A stretch of 64,000 nucleotides of DNA from an uncultured Caulobacterales bacterium (lineage in GTDB: Bacteria > Pseudomonadota > Alphaproteobacteria > Caulobacterales > Caulobacteraceae): positions 1-64,000 of the forward strand of contig CAILTK010000065.1 in assembly GCA_903837135.1 (NCBI GenBank), in the 5' to 3' direction. The first letter of the stretch is position 1; each line of letters opens with the position of its first letter. The translations under genes were made by a program, and so were the position numbers. Of this stretch, positions 10,660 through 19,273 are shown piece after piece. The notes under the pieces were generated by a model. That model was not told where the DNA came from, searched no databases, and saw nothing but the letters and a program-made list of their open reading frames with translations.

Positions 10660-11244
10660 CTACCGAAGGGCCTTCACCGCCCCTCGCAGATATTCGAACC
10701 CGGTCCAGAGGGTGACCAGGACCGCCAGCCAGAGCAGGAGGTCCGCGCCGACCCGTAAGGGCGAGCCGTAGGGCGCCAGAGTCGCGGGCATCTCCAGCGC
10801 CAGGGCGACGAGCTGCAAGGTGGTCTTCCACTTGGCGAGCTGGGTGACCGGAAGGCGGACGCCCCGCGGCGCCACGCCCTCGCGCAGGCCCGAGATGAAC
10901 ACCTCGCGGAACAGGATGAGGAAGCCGGGCAGGGGCAGGGCCCCGCGCGGGGACAGCACCACCAGGCCGAGGATGGCCGCGGCGACGGCGATCTTGTCGG
11001 CGATGGGATCGAGCACCGCGCCCCAAGGCGACGTCGCTTCGAGCTTTCGGGCCAGCCAGCCGTCGAAATAGTCGGTCACCGCCGCGACGATGAACACCAC
11101 GAAGCTGATCCAGATCAGGAGGGAGGCGGCGGTCGGCGGCCCCTCCTGTCCCGGCAGGGCGCCGCCCGCGGCGGCGAGCAGGAAGAAGACCAGCGCGGCC
11201 AGGCCGATGCGGGCGGAGGTCAGGAGGTTCGGCAGCGCCTTCAC
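10660..11244 (-). CDS. pgsA: CDP-diacylglycerol-glycerol-3-phosphate 3-phosphatidyltransferase
   Basis: A 194-residue integral membrane enzyme with about five or six membrane segments. The CDP-alcohol phosphotransferase motif is complete: D58, D61, G62, A65, R66, G75, D79 and D83 in [10 protein letters not shown]...[11 protein letters not shown]. It makes phosphatidylglycerol phosphate from CDP-diacylglycerol and glycerol 3-phosphate, the committed step to phosphatidylglycerol and cardiolipin. The beginning [13 protein letters not shown] is typical of PgsA. This housekeeping enzyme should not be confused with the second CDP-alcohol phosphotransferase at 44095-44784, which sits in a phosphonate locus. 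Confidence 0.93.
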   Translation of the reverse strand: MKALPNLLTSARIGLAALVFFLLAAAGGALPGQEGPPTAASLLIWISFVVFIVAAVTDYFDGWLARKLEATSPWGAVLDPIADKIAVAAAILGLVVLSPRGALPLPGFLILFREVFISGLREGVAPRGVRLPVTQLAKWKTTLQLVALALEMPATLAPYGSPLRVGADLLLWLAVLVTLWTGFEYLRGAVKALR

Positions 11245-11389
11245 GGGGATCCTGTCTCTCGTCGGAAGTTGGCCAGACTTCCATAAAGCGCAAACGTCGC
11301 TTTGGATCGATCCACGCGCGATTCAAAACCTCGCGGCGCGTGCCGATCGAAGTTAGGGCTCCGGGCCCGCGGGGCGCGCCTGGGGCGGT

Positions 11390-12346
11390 TCAGCCGGCCG
11401 TGCTGGTCGACAGCACGTTCAGCAGGGAGGTGTTGTTCAGGCTGGCGAACACCTGGGCCGACGCCTGAAGCGCGGTCTGCGCCAGCGTCAGGTTGGTCGC
11501 GGCCTTGGCCTGGTCCACCTCGGTCAGGTCGCCGAGGGTGTTGGTCAGCGCGGTCTGGCGGGCCTGCAGGGAGGTTTGCGTCGAGGTCACCTGGACCTGG
11601 GTCAGGCCGTTCTGGGCCACCTGGTTATTGATCGCGGTCGCGGCGCTGTCGAAGCTCGACAGCATGCCGGTGAGGGCGGTGGATTGGGCGGCGGTCAAGG
11701 TGGTGATCGGCGTGCCGCCGTTGGCGACCTGCTGGGCCTGCAGGTAGGTCGCGACCTGGGCCAGGGCGGTGTAGAGGCCGGTGGCGACGCCCGACGCGGT
11801 GAAGCCGGTGGTGATCCGCGTCGAGGAGTCCAGGCGGTCCTGCTGGGGGGCGGCGCCGTTCTGGAAGGCCGCGGCCACGCCGCCGGCCGCGGTCAGGCTG
11901 GTCAGGGTCGCCCCGGTCGCCGCAGGAGCGGCGCTGGTCTCGCCGCCGGCGAACAGATATTTCCCGTTGTACTGGGTGTTCAGCGCCGCGATGGCCTGGC
12001 TCAGCTGGCTCTGCAGATTGGTGGAGAGGCTTGTGGCGTCGCCGGTCGCCACCGCCTCCGCCACCGCCGAGCGGGCGTTGTTGGTGATCGTCGCCACCTG
12101 CGACAGCGACTGATCCTGCACCGTCAGCCGGTCGGCCAGCGCCGTATTGTTCTGCACGAAGCCGTTGGTCTGCGCGGTCAGCGATTGGGCGGCCGTGATC
12201 TGGTCCGCCTGACTGGCGAAAGCCTCGAGGTTGTCGCCGATCTTGCCGGTCGAGTATTGCTCCTGGGCTATGGTCTGGTTGTTCTGCGCATTCATAATAT
12301 TCAGCAGCACCGACTGATACTTCGCGGATGTCGAGATACTGTTCAT
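11390..12346 (-). CDS. flgL: Flagellar hook-filament junction protein FlgL
   Basis: A 318-residue flagellin-like protein starting MNSISTSAKYQSVLL. The N- and C-terminal helices are flagellin-type coiled-coil segments rich in Gln, Asn and Ala (QEQYSTGKIGDNLEAF near the start; TNLTLAQTALQASAQVF near the end). FlgL (HAP3) forms the second junction layer between hook and filament. Its ATG overlaps the flgK stop (TGATG across 12344-12348), so it is the second gene of a flgK-flgL operon, equivalent to Caulobacter flaN and its partner. Downstream, 11245-11389 holds no gene; it contains the pgsA promoter region and GC-rich sequence without a convincing terminator. Confidence 0.92.
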   Translation of the reverse strand: MNSISTSAKYQSVLLNIMNAQNNQTIAQEQYSTGKIGDNLEAFASQADQITAAQSLTAQTNGFVQNNTALADRLTVQDQSLSQVATITNNARSAVAEAVATGDATSLSTNLQSQLSQAIAALNTQYNGKYLFAGGETSAAPAATGATLTSLTAAGGVAAAFQNGAAPQQDRLDSSTRITTGFTASGVATGLYTALAQVATYLQAQQVANGGTPITTLTAAQSTALTGMLSSFDSAATAINNQVAQNGLTQVQVTSTQTSLQARQTALTNTLGDLTEVDQAKAATNLTLAQTALQASAQVFASLNNTSLLNVLSTSTAG

Positions 12347-14463
12347 CAGTTCACCAGATTGAGGAGGGTGGTGTACATGGTCTCTGCGGCCTGGATCATG
12401 CGGGCCGAGGCGTTGTAGGATTGCTGGTAGGTGGTCAGATTGACCAGTTCGGTGTCGAGGTTGACGCCCTGATAGCTGCTCAACCGGGCCGTGGCCTCGG
12501 AGGCGACCGCCTGGGCCTGGGTGTTGTTGGAGTCCGCCGCCGACGCCCGCCGCGCGATCGCGGAGGCGATGCTGGAGGCATAGTTCGTCACGCTGGTGGC
12601 CGTCGCCGAAAGGCCGCCCGCGGCGTTGAAGGCATGGGTCGAGGCGCCGGCCTGACCCAGCGCGTCGGCGCCGGTCGTGTCGCCGGCCGACAAGGCCGCC
12701 ACGCCGGCGGCGGCGCCAAGGTTCAGCTGGGCCATGGACAGGGTCGATGGGTTCGCCACGACCGCGCTGTTCACCGAAAAGCTTCCGGTCCGGCTGTTGC
12801 GCGCGGCGTCGCCGATCCCGAAGAGCTGGCTCATCGAGGCCCCGGTTCCGGTATTCGCCGTGCTGTCGGCGACCACGGCGACCGTGACGCCCGAACTGGC
12901 GCTGGCGCTGAAACTGAGCTGGCCTTTGGAATCGAGCGAGAACGCCCCATAGGCGCCCACTCCGCCCGGCGAGGCGTTCAGCGCTCCGAGCAGAGAGGCC
13001 ATCGTCGTTCCGGCCGGCGTGGTGACCGTGACGTCCTGGATGAACCCGCCCGCGGCGTTGGAGATCTGCAGCTTCAGGGTCTGACCCGCCGGAAAGCCGG
13101 AGGCGCTGGTCGTCGTCAGGCCGGTGTTATAGTTGGCGAAGGTCGAGGAGTTGACGAGGTTGTTCAGGCCGAAATAGGCCGAGAAGCCGCGCCCGCCGTT
13201 GGTCGCCGGCGTGGTGGCGTTGTCCTGGATGGCGAGGCCGTCCCCGGTCGACGCGCGCAGGCTCAGCGCCCCGTTGCTGTAAGTGGCGGACCCACCGGTC
13301 CCCATGGCCGTATTCAGGGTCGCAAGGAAGGTGGACGGGGTGAAGCTGGCGGCCGCGCCGCCGTCGACGCTGATCGTGCCGGCGTTGAAGTCGATGCTGA
13401 TCTGGTGATCGATGGCGTTGGTCGAGGTGTTGACCTCGGCGATGGTCGTCTTGCCGGTGAAGCCTGAGACGGCGCTGGCGACGTCGAGGCCGGTGTTCTG
13501 CCCGGTCATGGTGGTCGGCGCGGGGACCGACGAATAGCTGTTGTAAATGCTGTTCAGCTGGTCGGCGACGCCGGAGGTCAGTTCCGACAGCTGGCCCGAG
13601 ACCTGCGGCAGGTCCACATTGCGAAGCTGGATCAGTCCCTGCAGCTCGCCCGAGCCCAGACGGGCGCCCAGGGGCTGGGTGACACCCGTGCCGTTGGTGA
13701 TGGACAGCTGGCCGGTCGGCCCCGAGCCGTTGTAGCTCAGCGTCGCCGGCCCCGAGCCGTCGCCCGCGAGCGCCGTGCCGTCGGCCGCGCGCACCACCAC
13801 CCCGCCGAACGACGTGCTGGAGACGTTCACGTTCATCAGCGTGGAAAGCTGATTGATCAGCTCATTCTGCTGGTTCTGCGACCCCGTCGCGTCACCGCCG
13901 GCGCCCGTGGCGCGCGAGATGGAGGCGTTCAGGCCATCGATCTGGCTGAGCAGCTGGTTCGCCTTTGTGACGTCCGAGTTGATCTGCTGGTCGGTCTGGT
14001 TGGACAGTTGACCGAGGCTGGTCGACAGGTCGGACGACTGGGAGAAGAACGCCTGCACCTGCGCCAGGGCCTGGGACTGGCCGGCGGTGGTGGGATTGGC
14101 GGCCAGGCTCGTGAACGCCGAAAACACGTTGTTGAGGGTCGAGAAGTAGGAGTTGGTGCTGCTGGGATCGCCGAACAGACTCTGGGCCTGGTCCATGATG
14201 CTGGACACGATGCCGGCCTGCCCGGACGTGGACGAGGCGGTCAGGCTGGCCGCCTGAAGGAACTGGTTGGTGGCGTTCTGGATGGACTTCACGGCGACGC
14301 CGTTGCCCGTGCCCGCGGCCACCATCGCCTGCTGGTTGGCCACCTCGCGCACATAGCCCGGGGTGTTGATGTTGGCGATATTGTTGGAGATGGTGTTGAG
14401 TTGGGTCTGCGCCGCCATCACGCCTGATGCGGCGGTCCCAATGATCGCATTGATCGAGCTCAT
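12346..14463 (-). CDS. flgK: Flagellar hook-associated protein FlgK
   Basis: A 705-residue protein starting MSSINAIIGTAASGVM; I prefer ATG 14463 over an upstream start at 14484 because the conserved N-terminus begins here and GGTGGAG lies in front. The N-terminus has the rod/hook family signature ISNNIANINTPGY (about residues 25-37), and the C-terminus has VNLDTELVNLTTYQQSYNA, the matching C-terminal helix. The middle 300 residues are low-complexity Ser/Thr/Ala/Gly-rich surface domains. FlgK (HAP1) is the first hook-filament junction layer. It leads the flgK-flgL operon and diverges from fliK across a 347-bp regulatory interval. Confidence 0.94.
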   Translation of the reverse strand: MSSINAIIGTAASGVMAAQTQLNTISNNIANINTPGYVREVANQQAMVAAGTGNGVAVKSIQNATNQFLQAASLTASSTSGQAGIVSSIMDQAQSLFGDPSSTNSYFSTLNNVFSAFTSLAANPTTAGQSQALAQVQAFFSQSSDLSTSLGQLSNQTDQQINSDVTKANQLLSQIDGLNASISRATGAGGDATGSQNQQNELINQLSTLMNVNVSSTSFGGVVVRAADGTALAGDGSGPATLSYNGSGPTGQLSITNGTGVTQPLGARLGSGELQGLIQLRNVDLPQVSGQLSELTSGVADQLNSIYNSYSSVPAPTTMTGQNTGLDVASAVSGFTGKTTIAEVNTSTNAIDHQISIDFNAGTISVDGGAAASFTPSTFLATLNTAMGTGGSATYSNGALSLRASTGDGLAIQDNATTPATNGGRGFSAYFGLNNLVNSSTFANYNTGLTTTSASGFPAGQTLKLQISNAAGGFIQDVTVTTPAGTTMASLLGALNASPGGVGAYGAFSLDSKGQLSFSASASSGVTVAVVADSTANTGTGASMSQLFGIGDAARNSRTGSFSVNSAVVANPSTLSMAQLNLGAAAGVAALSAGDTTGADALGQAGASTHAFNAAGGLSATATSVTNYASSIASAIARRASAADSNNTQAQAVASEATARLSSYQGVNLDTELVNLTTYQQSYNASARMIQAAETMYTTLLNLVN

Positions 14464-14596
14464 GGGGCCAGCTCCACCCGGCAAGCGCTGCAGCCTTGCG
14501 GCCGATTCTGCCGGGAGTTGATCGTGTGCGGGTCGCGCAAGTCTTTGAAAAACATGATGTCGTCACGAGGAGCCGAACGCTCTCGGCTCTAGGTCC

Positions 14597-14611
14597 GCAA
14601 GATGGAGGCCA
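14597..14611 (-). promoter_or_regulatory. Sigma-54 promoter candidate for flgK-flgL
   Basis: On the minus strand it reads TGGCCTC-CATC-TTGC, with GG and GC exactly 10 bases apart. It matches TGGC and TTGC of the TGGCACG-N4-TTGCW consensus. Transcription would start near 14585, giving a leader of about 120 bases that contains the inverted pair of CCCGGCA heptamers. Activator sites downstream of the start were described for Caulobacter flaN. Confidence 0.6.
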
Positions 14612-14748
14612 GAGTGCGCCCGGCAGGACAAGCCCGGCAGTTTCAAGCTCCAGCCCGGCAGTTTCGTCCGATGACCGCCGTTGCGTCGCCCCCGGCCGTC
14701 TTGGATAAAAATGTGATAAAACAGATGGTTGTGGTGGGAGTGGGGAGT

Positions 14749-14764
14749 TGGCGCGGCGGTTGCT
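14749..14764 (+). promoter_or_regulatory. Sigma-54 promoter for fliK-flgD-flgE
   Basis: TGGCGCG-GCGG-TTGCT has one mismatch to the consensus TGGCACG-N4-TTGCW, with the invariant GG (14750-14751) and GC (14762-14763) correctly spaced by 10 bases. Transcription would start near 14775, about 35 bases before the fliK ATG. The direct CCCGGCA heptamers lie about 115-156 bases upstream, a usual distance for an enhancer-binding activator such as FlbD. Confidence 0.8.
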
Positions 14765-14810
14765 CTCCTGATTGACGACCGCGATATGCGGCCAGGATTT
14801 CAGTCCAACG

Positions 14811-17105
14811 ATGCAACCGGTCGCCGCCACGTCCCCGACTTCCGTCTCCACCGGCCAGATTGCGCCGGCGTTTGCGTCCGGCGGCGGCGACGCGGGTCTG
14901 TCGGCCGTCCTGGGCGCTCCTGCATTGCAGGCTGGCGCGACGCCCTTCGCCGACCTCGTCTCCCAGGCCCAGGGCGGAGACCAGACGTTGGAGCCGGCCG
15001 GCGCTGGCGGCGCACCTGGGATCGCCGGGGCAAGCACGCCGCTCGCTGCAGCCTTGGTGATGATCGCCTCCGCGTCGCAGCCTGCGCTTCCTCCGGCCGC
15101 CCTGGGATCGCCGCCGGCGCCGGCGGCAAAGGGCGCGCCCGCCGCGACGGCGCCCGCCAGCGGCGGCGCGTCGGAACCGATCGATCCGAGCGCGGCCGCG
15201 CCCGTCCTTCCGGGGGCTGCGGCCGCCCTGGCGCCCTCGGAGGAAACCGCCGACGTCATCGACCCGTCGCCGGCGGGCGCCGCGACGGCCGATCCGGGCA
15301 AGGGCCGCAAGGTCCCGGCCGACGCCGCGTCATCCCCGCCCCCTTCCGCCGCGGCGGCGGCAGGCCTGATCCCGCCGCCGGTCCCGCTGCCGCAACCGGC
15401 GCCATCGGCTTCCGGGCCTGCCGACGGCGCATCGGGCTCTTCACCGGCCGGCGCGGCGGCCGCGCCGGCTCAGGCGCCCGTTGGGGGATTCACTCCCGCG
15501 GCGACCGCCCCAGCCTCTGCGATGGCCGCGAACGGCGCCGCCTCGCCGTCGCCGGCTTCACGGAATCCGGTCCAGCTCCAGGCCCAGGCGTTCGCCGCGC
15601 CCATAGCGACGGTCGGACAGACGGGGCCGGCGGCGGGCGGCGGCGATGCGGTGGTTGAGACCGCCAGCAGCGTCGCGACGGCGACCGTCGCGCAGCCCAC
15701 GGCGCCTCAGGGCCAGATCGCTCGGCCCGAGGCTCTCAGCCCTCAGGCCCCAGGCGCTCAGGTCCCGGGCGCTCAGGTCCAGGGCGCTCAGGCCCCGGGT
15801 GCTCAGGCCGCCGGTCCCCAGGCCGCCGGTCCCCAGGCCGCCGGTCCTCAGGCCTCGGCTCAGCAGGTCTCCGCGATACCGGCCTTCGCCCGACCCGTCT
15901 CCGTCGACCCGGCGCCCGCCACACCGCCCGCAGGCGCACAGACCTTCACGGCAGGGCCCGTCGCGGCCCAGTCCGCCGCCGCTTCGGTCACCCCGTCGCC
16001 CGACGTCGCCTCGGCGGGCGCCCCGTCGTCGGAATCCCAGCCCGCGCTGGCCGCGCCGGCGGACGCCTCGGCTCAGGTCGTTCTGACGCCGGCGGGTCTC
16101 GCGGCGCCGGCGCCGGCGCCCGCGCCGTCCTCGAAAGGCAAGGCGGCCGCCGGGACGGGGAACGCCGCGGCCTCCGCCTCGCCGCAAGCCCCGGCCGCGC
16201 CCGCTCAGAGCGCGTTGCGCGCCGCACCGCCAACCCTGTCATCCGTCGGCGACACCGGTTCGGCGATGACCCAAGAGGGGCGCGCGAAGGACGCCGGAGA
16301 CGACACCCTGGCGCAGGCGAAGGGATCGGCCGTGTCCGCGATCCCGGACCCGCGCCCGGGCTCGGCGTCCTTCGCCTCCGATACGCCGACCGCCCCGGCG
16401 GCGGCGGCCAGCGTGGCGGTCGATCCGCCACCCGCCGCCGCGCTTCCCGTCCAGACCTCGTCGACCATCGCCAACCTTTCGGCGCAGATCGCACAGCAAG
16501 CGGGCCAGAAGACCAGCCGATTCGACGTGCAGTTGACGCCCGATGGACTCGGACGGGTCGACGTCGCGGTGCAGATCGACGCCTCGGGCGCGGTGACGGC
16601 CTCGCTGACCTTCGAGAAGTCCGATAGCGCGGCGCTCGTGAAGGATCAGTCTGGCGACCTGCAGGCGGCGCTGGCGTCGGCGGGCCTGACGCTGTCGCCG
16701 GACGCCCTGAAGATCAGCCACGTGGGGCCGGATGGATCCTCCGTGGCGAGCCCCGCGGCCCTGCAGACGGTAGCGGGCGCCGAGTCCTCGTCCGGCGCTC
16801 AATCGGGCGGCCAGAATTTGGGCGGCCAGAATTCGGGCGGCCAGAATTCGGGGAGCCAGAATTCTGGGAGCCAGAACGGCGGTCAACCGGGTCAGCACAC
16901 CCTGGCGGCCGGGGGGCAGTCCTTCCAATCCGGCGGCCACCTCGGCGGCCAGTCCGGAGGCCAGCCGGGCCAGCAGGACCGGCCGACCGGCTCGACCTTC
17001 GCCGCCCGCAGCTTCCAGGCCGCCGTCACGGCCGCCGACGGGGTCGATCGCCGGACCGCCTACGCCTCAAGCCTCGCCACTCGCGGCCTCGATATCAGGA
17101 TCTGA
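14811..17105 (+). CDS. fliK: Flagellar hook-length control protein FliK
   Basis: A 764-residue protein from ATG 14811 (MQPVAATSP); a TTG at 14772 is possible but would lie at the predicted transcription start. Most of the protein is Ala/Pro/Gly-rich low-complexity sequence, as expected for the extended molecular-ruler part. It includes eight 15-base tandem repeats encoding PGAQx/GPQAA units and five encoding GGQNS/GSQNS units. The Flg_hook domain lies near the C-terminus (SRFDVQLTPDGLGRVDVAVQ, about residues 565-640) and should switch export specificity by contacting FlhB. It is the first gene of the hook operon, corresponding in position to Caulobacter flbG. Confidence 0.85.
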   Translation: MQPVAATSPTSVSTGQIAPAFASGGGDAGLSAVLGAPALQAGATPFADLVSQAQGGDQTLEPAGAGGAPGIAGASTPLAAALVMIASASQPALPPAALGSPPAPAAKGAPAATAPASGGASEPIDPSAAAPVLPGAAAALAPSEETADVIDPSPAGAATADPGKGRKVPADAASSPPPSAAAAAGLIPPPVPLPQPAPSASGPADGASGSSPAGAAAAPAQAPVGGFTPAATAPASAMAANGAASPSPASRNPVQLQAQAFAAPIATVGQTGPAAGGGDAVVETASSVATATVAQPTAPQGQIARPEALSPQAPGAQVPGAQVQGAQAPGAQAAGPQAAGPQAAGPQASAQQVSAIPAFARPVSVDPAPATPPAGAQTFTAGPVAAQSAAASVTPSPDVASAGAPSSESQPALAAPADASAQVVLTPAGLAAPAPAPAPSSKGKAAAGTGNAAASASPQAPAAPAQSALRAAPPTLSSVGDTGSAMTQEGRAKDAGDDTLAQAKGSAVSAIPDPRPGSASFASDTPTAPAAAASVAVDPPPAAALPVQTSSTIANLSAQIAQQAGQKTSRFDVQLTPDGLGRVDVAVQIDASGAVTASLTFEKSDSAALVKDQSGDLQAALASAGLTLSPDALKISHVGPDGSSVASPAALQTVAGAESSSGAQSGGQNLGGQNSGGQNSGSQNSGSQNGGQPGQHTLAAGGQSFQSGGHLGGQSGGQPGQQDRPTGSTFAARSFQAAVTAADGVDRRTAYASSLATRGLDIRI
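15743..15864 (+). repeat. 15-bp tandem repeat inside fliK, about 8 units
   Basis: TCAGG or CCAGG recurs exactly every 15 bases from 15743 to 15848, each unit coding for five residues of the PGAQV / AGPQA type. Because the period is a multiple of three, copy-number change would lengthen or shorten the FliK ruler in five-residue steps without breaking the frame. Confidence 0.9.
16801..16880 (+). repeat. 15-bp tandem repeat inside fliK, about 5 units
   Basis: CCAGAA recurs at 16811, 16826, 16841, 16856 and 16871, encoding GGQNL, GGQNS and GSQNS units just downstream of the conserved hook domain. It is separate from the upstream repeat block and has different codon content. Confidence 0.88.
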
Positions 17106-17107
17106 CC

Positions 17108-17779
17108 ATGACGACGACCGCAGCGACCTCGAACACCGCCAGCACGACGCAGACGAACCTCACGGCCGGGCAGACCAGCCTGAACGAGAGCTATTCGACC
17201 TTCCTGACGCTGCTCACAACCCAGCTGAAGAACCAGGATCCGACCGCCCCACTCGACACCAACGCCTTTACCCAGCAGCTGGTGGCGATGACGGGGGTTC
17301 AGCAGCAATTGCTGAGCAACCAGCTCCTGCAGCAGATCGCCGGCTCGACCTCGAACGGAGGGGTCGGAAGCGCGGTCGGTCTGATCGGCAAGACGGCGAC
17401 CGCCACGAGCTCCACGGCGACGCTTTCCGGCGGAGCGGCCAACTGGACCTACAATCTGGCGGGCGCGGCGGCGGGGGCCACGATCACCGTTTCGGACTCG
17501 AACGGCAAGGCCGTCTACAGCACCTCCGCGACGAACCTGGCCGCCGGGAAGAACACCTTCACCTGGAACGGCAAGAACTTCTCCGGCGCCCAGCTGGCGG
17601 ATGGCGGAACCTACACCCTGGCGATATCCGCCGCCGACAGTTCCGGCACGGCGGTCGCCTCCACCATTTCGGTGACCGGAACGGTCGGCTCCGTGGCCGA
17701 GACCAACGGGACGACGATGGTCAACATCGGCCCGACCGCCGTGCCGCTGTCCAGCATCACCTCGGTGACGAACCCATGA
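17108..17779 (+). CDS. flgD: Flagellar hook assembly (cap) protein FlgD
   Basis: A 223-residue protein starting two bases after the fliK stop. The conserved N-terminal FlgD segment is clear: FLTLLTTQLKNQDPTAPLDT followed by FTQQLVAMTGVQQQL (about residues 35-65). The C-terminal part contains the FlgD Ig-like/tudor region with TFTWNGKNFSGAQLADGGTY. FlgD caps the growing hook and lets FlgE subunits assemble. It is the middle gene of fliK-flgD-flgE; a 105-base gap with a strong hairpin separates it from flgE. Confidence 0.93.
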   Translation: MTTTAATSNTASTTQTNLTAGQTSLNESYSTFLTLLTTQLKNQDPTAPLDTNAFTQQLVAMTGVQQQLLSNQLLQQIAGSTSNGGVGSAVGLIGKTATATSSTATLSGGAANWTYNLAGAAAGATITVSDSNGKAVYSTSATNLAAGKNTFTWNGKNFSGAQLADGGTYTLAISAADSSGTAVASTISVTGTVGSVAETNGTTMVNIGPTAVPLSSITSVTNP

Positions 17780-17838
17780 GCGGTGTCGCCGTCAATCCGC
17801 GCGTTCGAATGACGCGCTCTCGCTTTCCGGGCGCGCAC

Positions 17839-17862
17839 AAAGCGCCGCCAGGGCGGCGCTTT
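17839..17862 (+). terminator. Strong hairpin between flgD and flgE
   Basis: Perfect 11-base arms (AAAGCGCCGCC and its reverse complement) separated by only AG; in RNA it would form about a 10-bp stem with a four-base loop. No U-run follows and the flgE ribosome site lies just downstream. It is therefore more likely an attenuator, RNA-processing or stability element that sets the flgE:flgD ratio than a full terminator. Confidence 0.65.
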
Positions 17863-17884
17863 CTGGCAATGAGGACTTAACGCC

Positions 17885-19273
17885 ATGAGTATCAACAGTG
17901 CTATGCTCTCGGGCGTGGCGGGCCTGGTCGCCAATTCGGCCGCGCTCGGCGCGATCTCGGACAACATCGCCAACGTCAACACCGTCGGCTACAAGCAGAA
18001 CGCCACCCAGTTCCAGGATCTGGTGACGGCGTCGGCCGCGGCCGGCTCCTACACCTCCGGCGGGGTGGTGTCGAACGTCACCCAGCTGATCGATCAGCAG
18101 GGCCAGCTGCAGATCAGCTCCTCGCCCACCGACCTGGCGATTACCGGCAGCGGTTTCTTCGTGGTCACGCCCACGGCGGCCGGCACGGCGAACGCCGCGA
18201 CGCCCACCTACACGCGGGCGGGCAACTTCACGACCGACTCCGCCGGCTACCTGAAGAACTCCGGCGGACTCTATCTGCAGGGCTGGGTAGCCAACAGCGC
18301 GGGCGTGATCAGCACCAACCCGTCGGACCTCAGCAAGCTGTCGACGATCAACATCGGCAACATCGGCAATATTCCGGACCCGACCACCAAGGCGAGTCTG
18401 AACCTGAACCTCAACTCCGCTCAAACGATCTCGACGGCGGCGTCCGGGGGCACCTACTCGGCGGCCACGGCCGCCAACAGCATGGCCGCCTATACGGCGA
18501 CCAACGGCGCATCCGGGGTCGCGCCCGACTACACCACCCAGATCACCGCCTATGATGCTCAGGGCGGCGCGCACACCTTCCAGCTCGATTTCCTGAAGAG
18601 TTCGACTCCGAACCAATGGCACGTGGAAATGGTCGCCGTGCCGGCGACGGATGTGACCGGGGTCACCAACGGCCAGATCTCCACAGGGATCGTCGCATTC
18701 AATCCCGACGGCACTCTGGACACCGCCAACACGACGTTCGGCGCATCGGCGATCAACATCGGCGCCTCCACCGCCGCGTCCGGTCTCGCCTGGAAAGCCT
18801 CGCTCGGCCTTCCGGCCCAGGCGGTCACCATGAACCTGGCGACCAGTCCGGCGTCCATCACCCAATACGACACCGCCTCGGTGACCAACAATACGACGGT
18901 GGACGGCGGGCCGGCCGGCACGCTGACCGGCGTCAACGTGACCACTAGCGGCGACGTGGTGGCGAATTTCTCCAACGGCGCCCAGAAGACCATCGCCAAG
19001 GTCGCCATCGCCACCTTCGTCAACGACGACGGCCTGCAGTCGGCCAGCGCCGACACCTACAACCAGACCATCGCCAGCGGCGCGGCGACCTTCAAGACGC
19101 CGGGGCTGGCCGGATCGGGCGAGATCTCGGCGTCGACGCTGGAATCCTCGACCGTCGACCTCTCCAACCAGTTCACCGGCCTGATCACCACTCAACGCGC
19201 CTATCAAGCGTCGTCAAAGATCATCACTACGGCCGACTCGATGTTGCAGAGTTTGATCAATCTAGTTCAGTAG
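17885..19273 (+). CDS. flgE: Flagellar hook protein FlgE
   Basis: A 462-residue protein starting MSINSAMLSGVAG with AGGA upstream. The rod/hook signature ISDNIANVNTVGYK lies at about residues 27-40. FFVVTP and the TRAGNFTTDSAGYLKN segment are typical of FlgE D1, and the C-terminal helix ENSSVDLSNQ-like region (STVDLSNQFTGLITTQRAYQ) is present. It is the structural subunit of the hook, needed in about a hundred copies. This fits a stability hairpin and separate translation signal in front of it. It is the last gene of the hook operon; sciP follows. Confidence 0.95.
   Translation: MSINSAMLSGVAGLVANSAALGAISDNIANVNTVGYKQNATQFQDLVTASAAAGSYTSGGVVSNVTQLIDQQGQLQISSSPTDLAITGSGFFVVTPTAAGTANAATPTYTRAGNFTTDSAGYLKNSGGLYLQGWVANSAGVISTNPSDLSKLSTINIGNIGNIPDPTTKASLNLNLNSAQTISTAASGGTYSAATAANSMAAYTATNGASGVAPDYTTQITAYDAQGGAHTFQLDFLKSSTPNQWHVEMVAVPATDVTGVTNGQISTGIVAFNPDGTLDTANTTFGASAINIGASTAASGLAWKASLGLPAQAVTMNLATSPASITQYDTASVTNNTTVDGGPAGTLTGVNVTTSGDVVANFSNGAQKTIAKVAIATFVNDDGLQSASADTYNQTIASGAATFKTPGLAGSGEISASTLESSTVDLSNQFTGLITTQRAYQASSKIITTADSMLQSLINLVQ

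Larger units (their letters stand above)
14464..14810. promoter_or_regulatory. Divergent flagellar control region (flgK / fliK)
   Basis: This 347-bp gene-free interval separates flgK-flgL from fliK-flgD-flgE. It holds two outward-facing sigma-54 promoter matches (listed separately) and five copies of the heptamer CCCGGCA: direct at 14477-14483, 14619-14625, 14633-14639 and 14654-14660, and inverted at 14509-14515. Two of the direct copies start exactly 21 bp apart. In Caulobacter the equivalent flaN-flbG region has sigma-54 promoters plus ftr elements bound by the activator FlbD. The heptamers are my candidates for ftr elements here. Confidence 0.7.

Noticed and set aside
10622-11326. An N-terminal extension of metG by 235 codons
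   Set aside because: The conserved MetRS start [14 protein letters not shown] lies at 10621, with a ribosome site. The upstream stretch overlaps pgsA in another frame and has no synthetase features.
14490-14503. A second sigma-54-like GG-N10-GC on the minus strand nearer flgK
   Set aside because: Only the invariant dinucleotides match; the surrounding TGGCACG and TTGC bases do not. The site at 14597-14611 is much better, and such dinucleotides arise often by chance in this GC-rich DNA.
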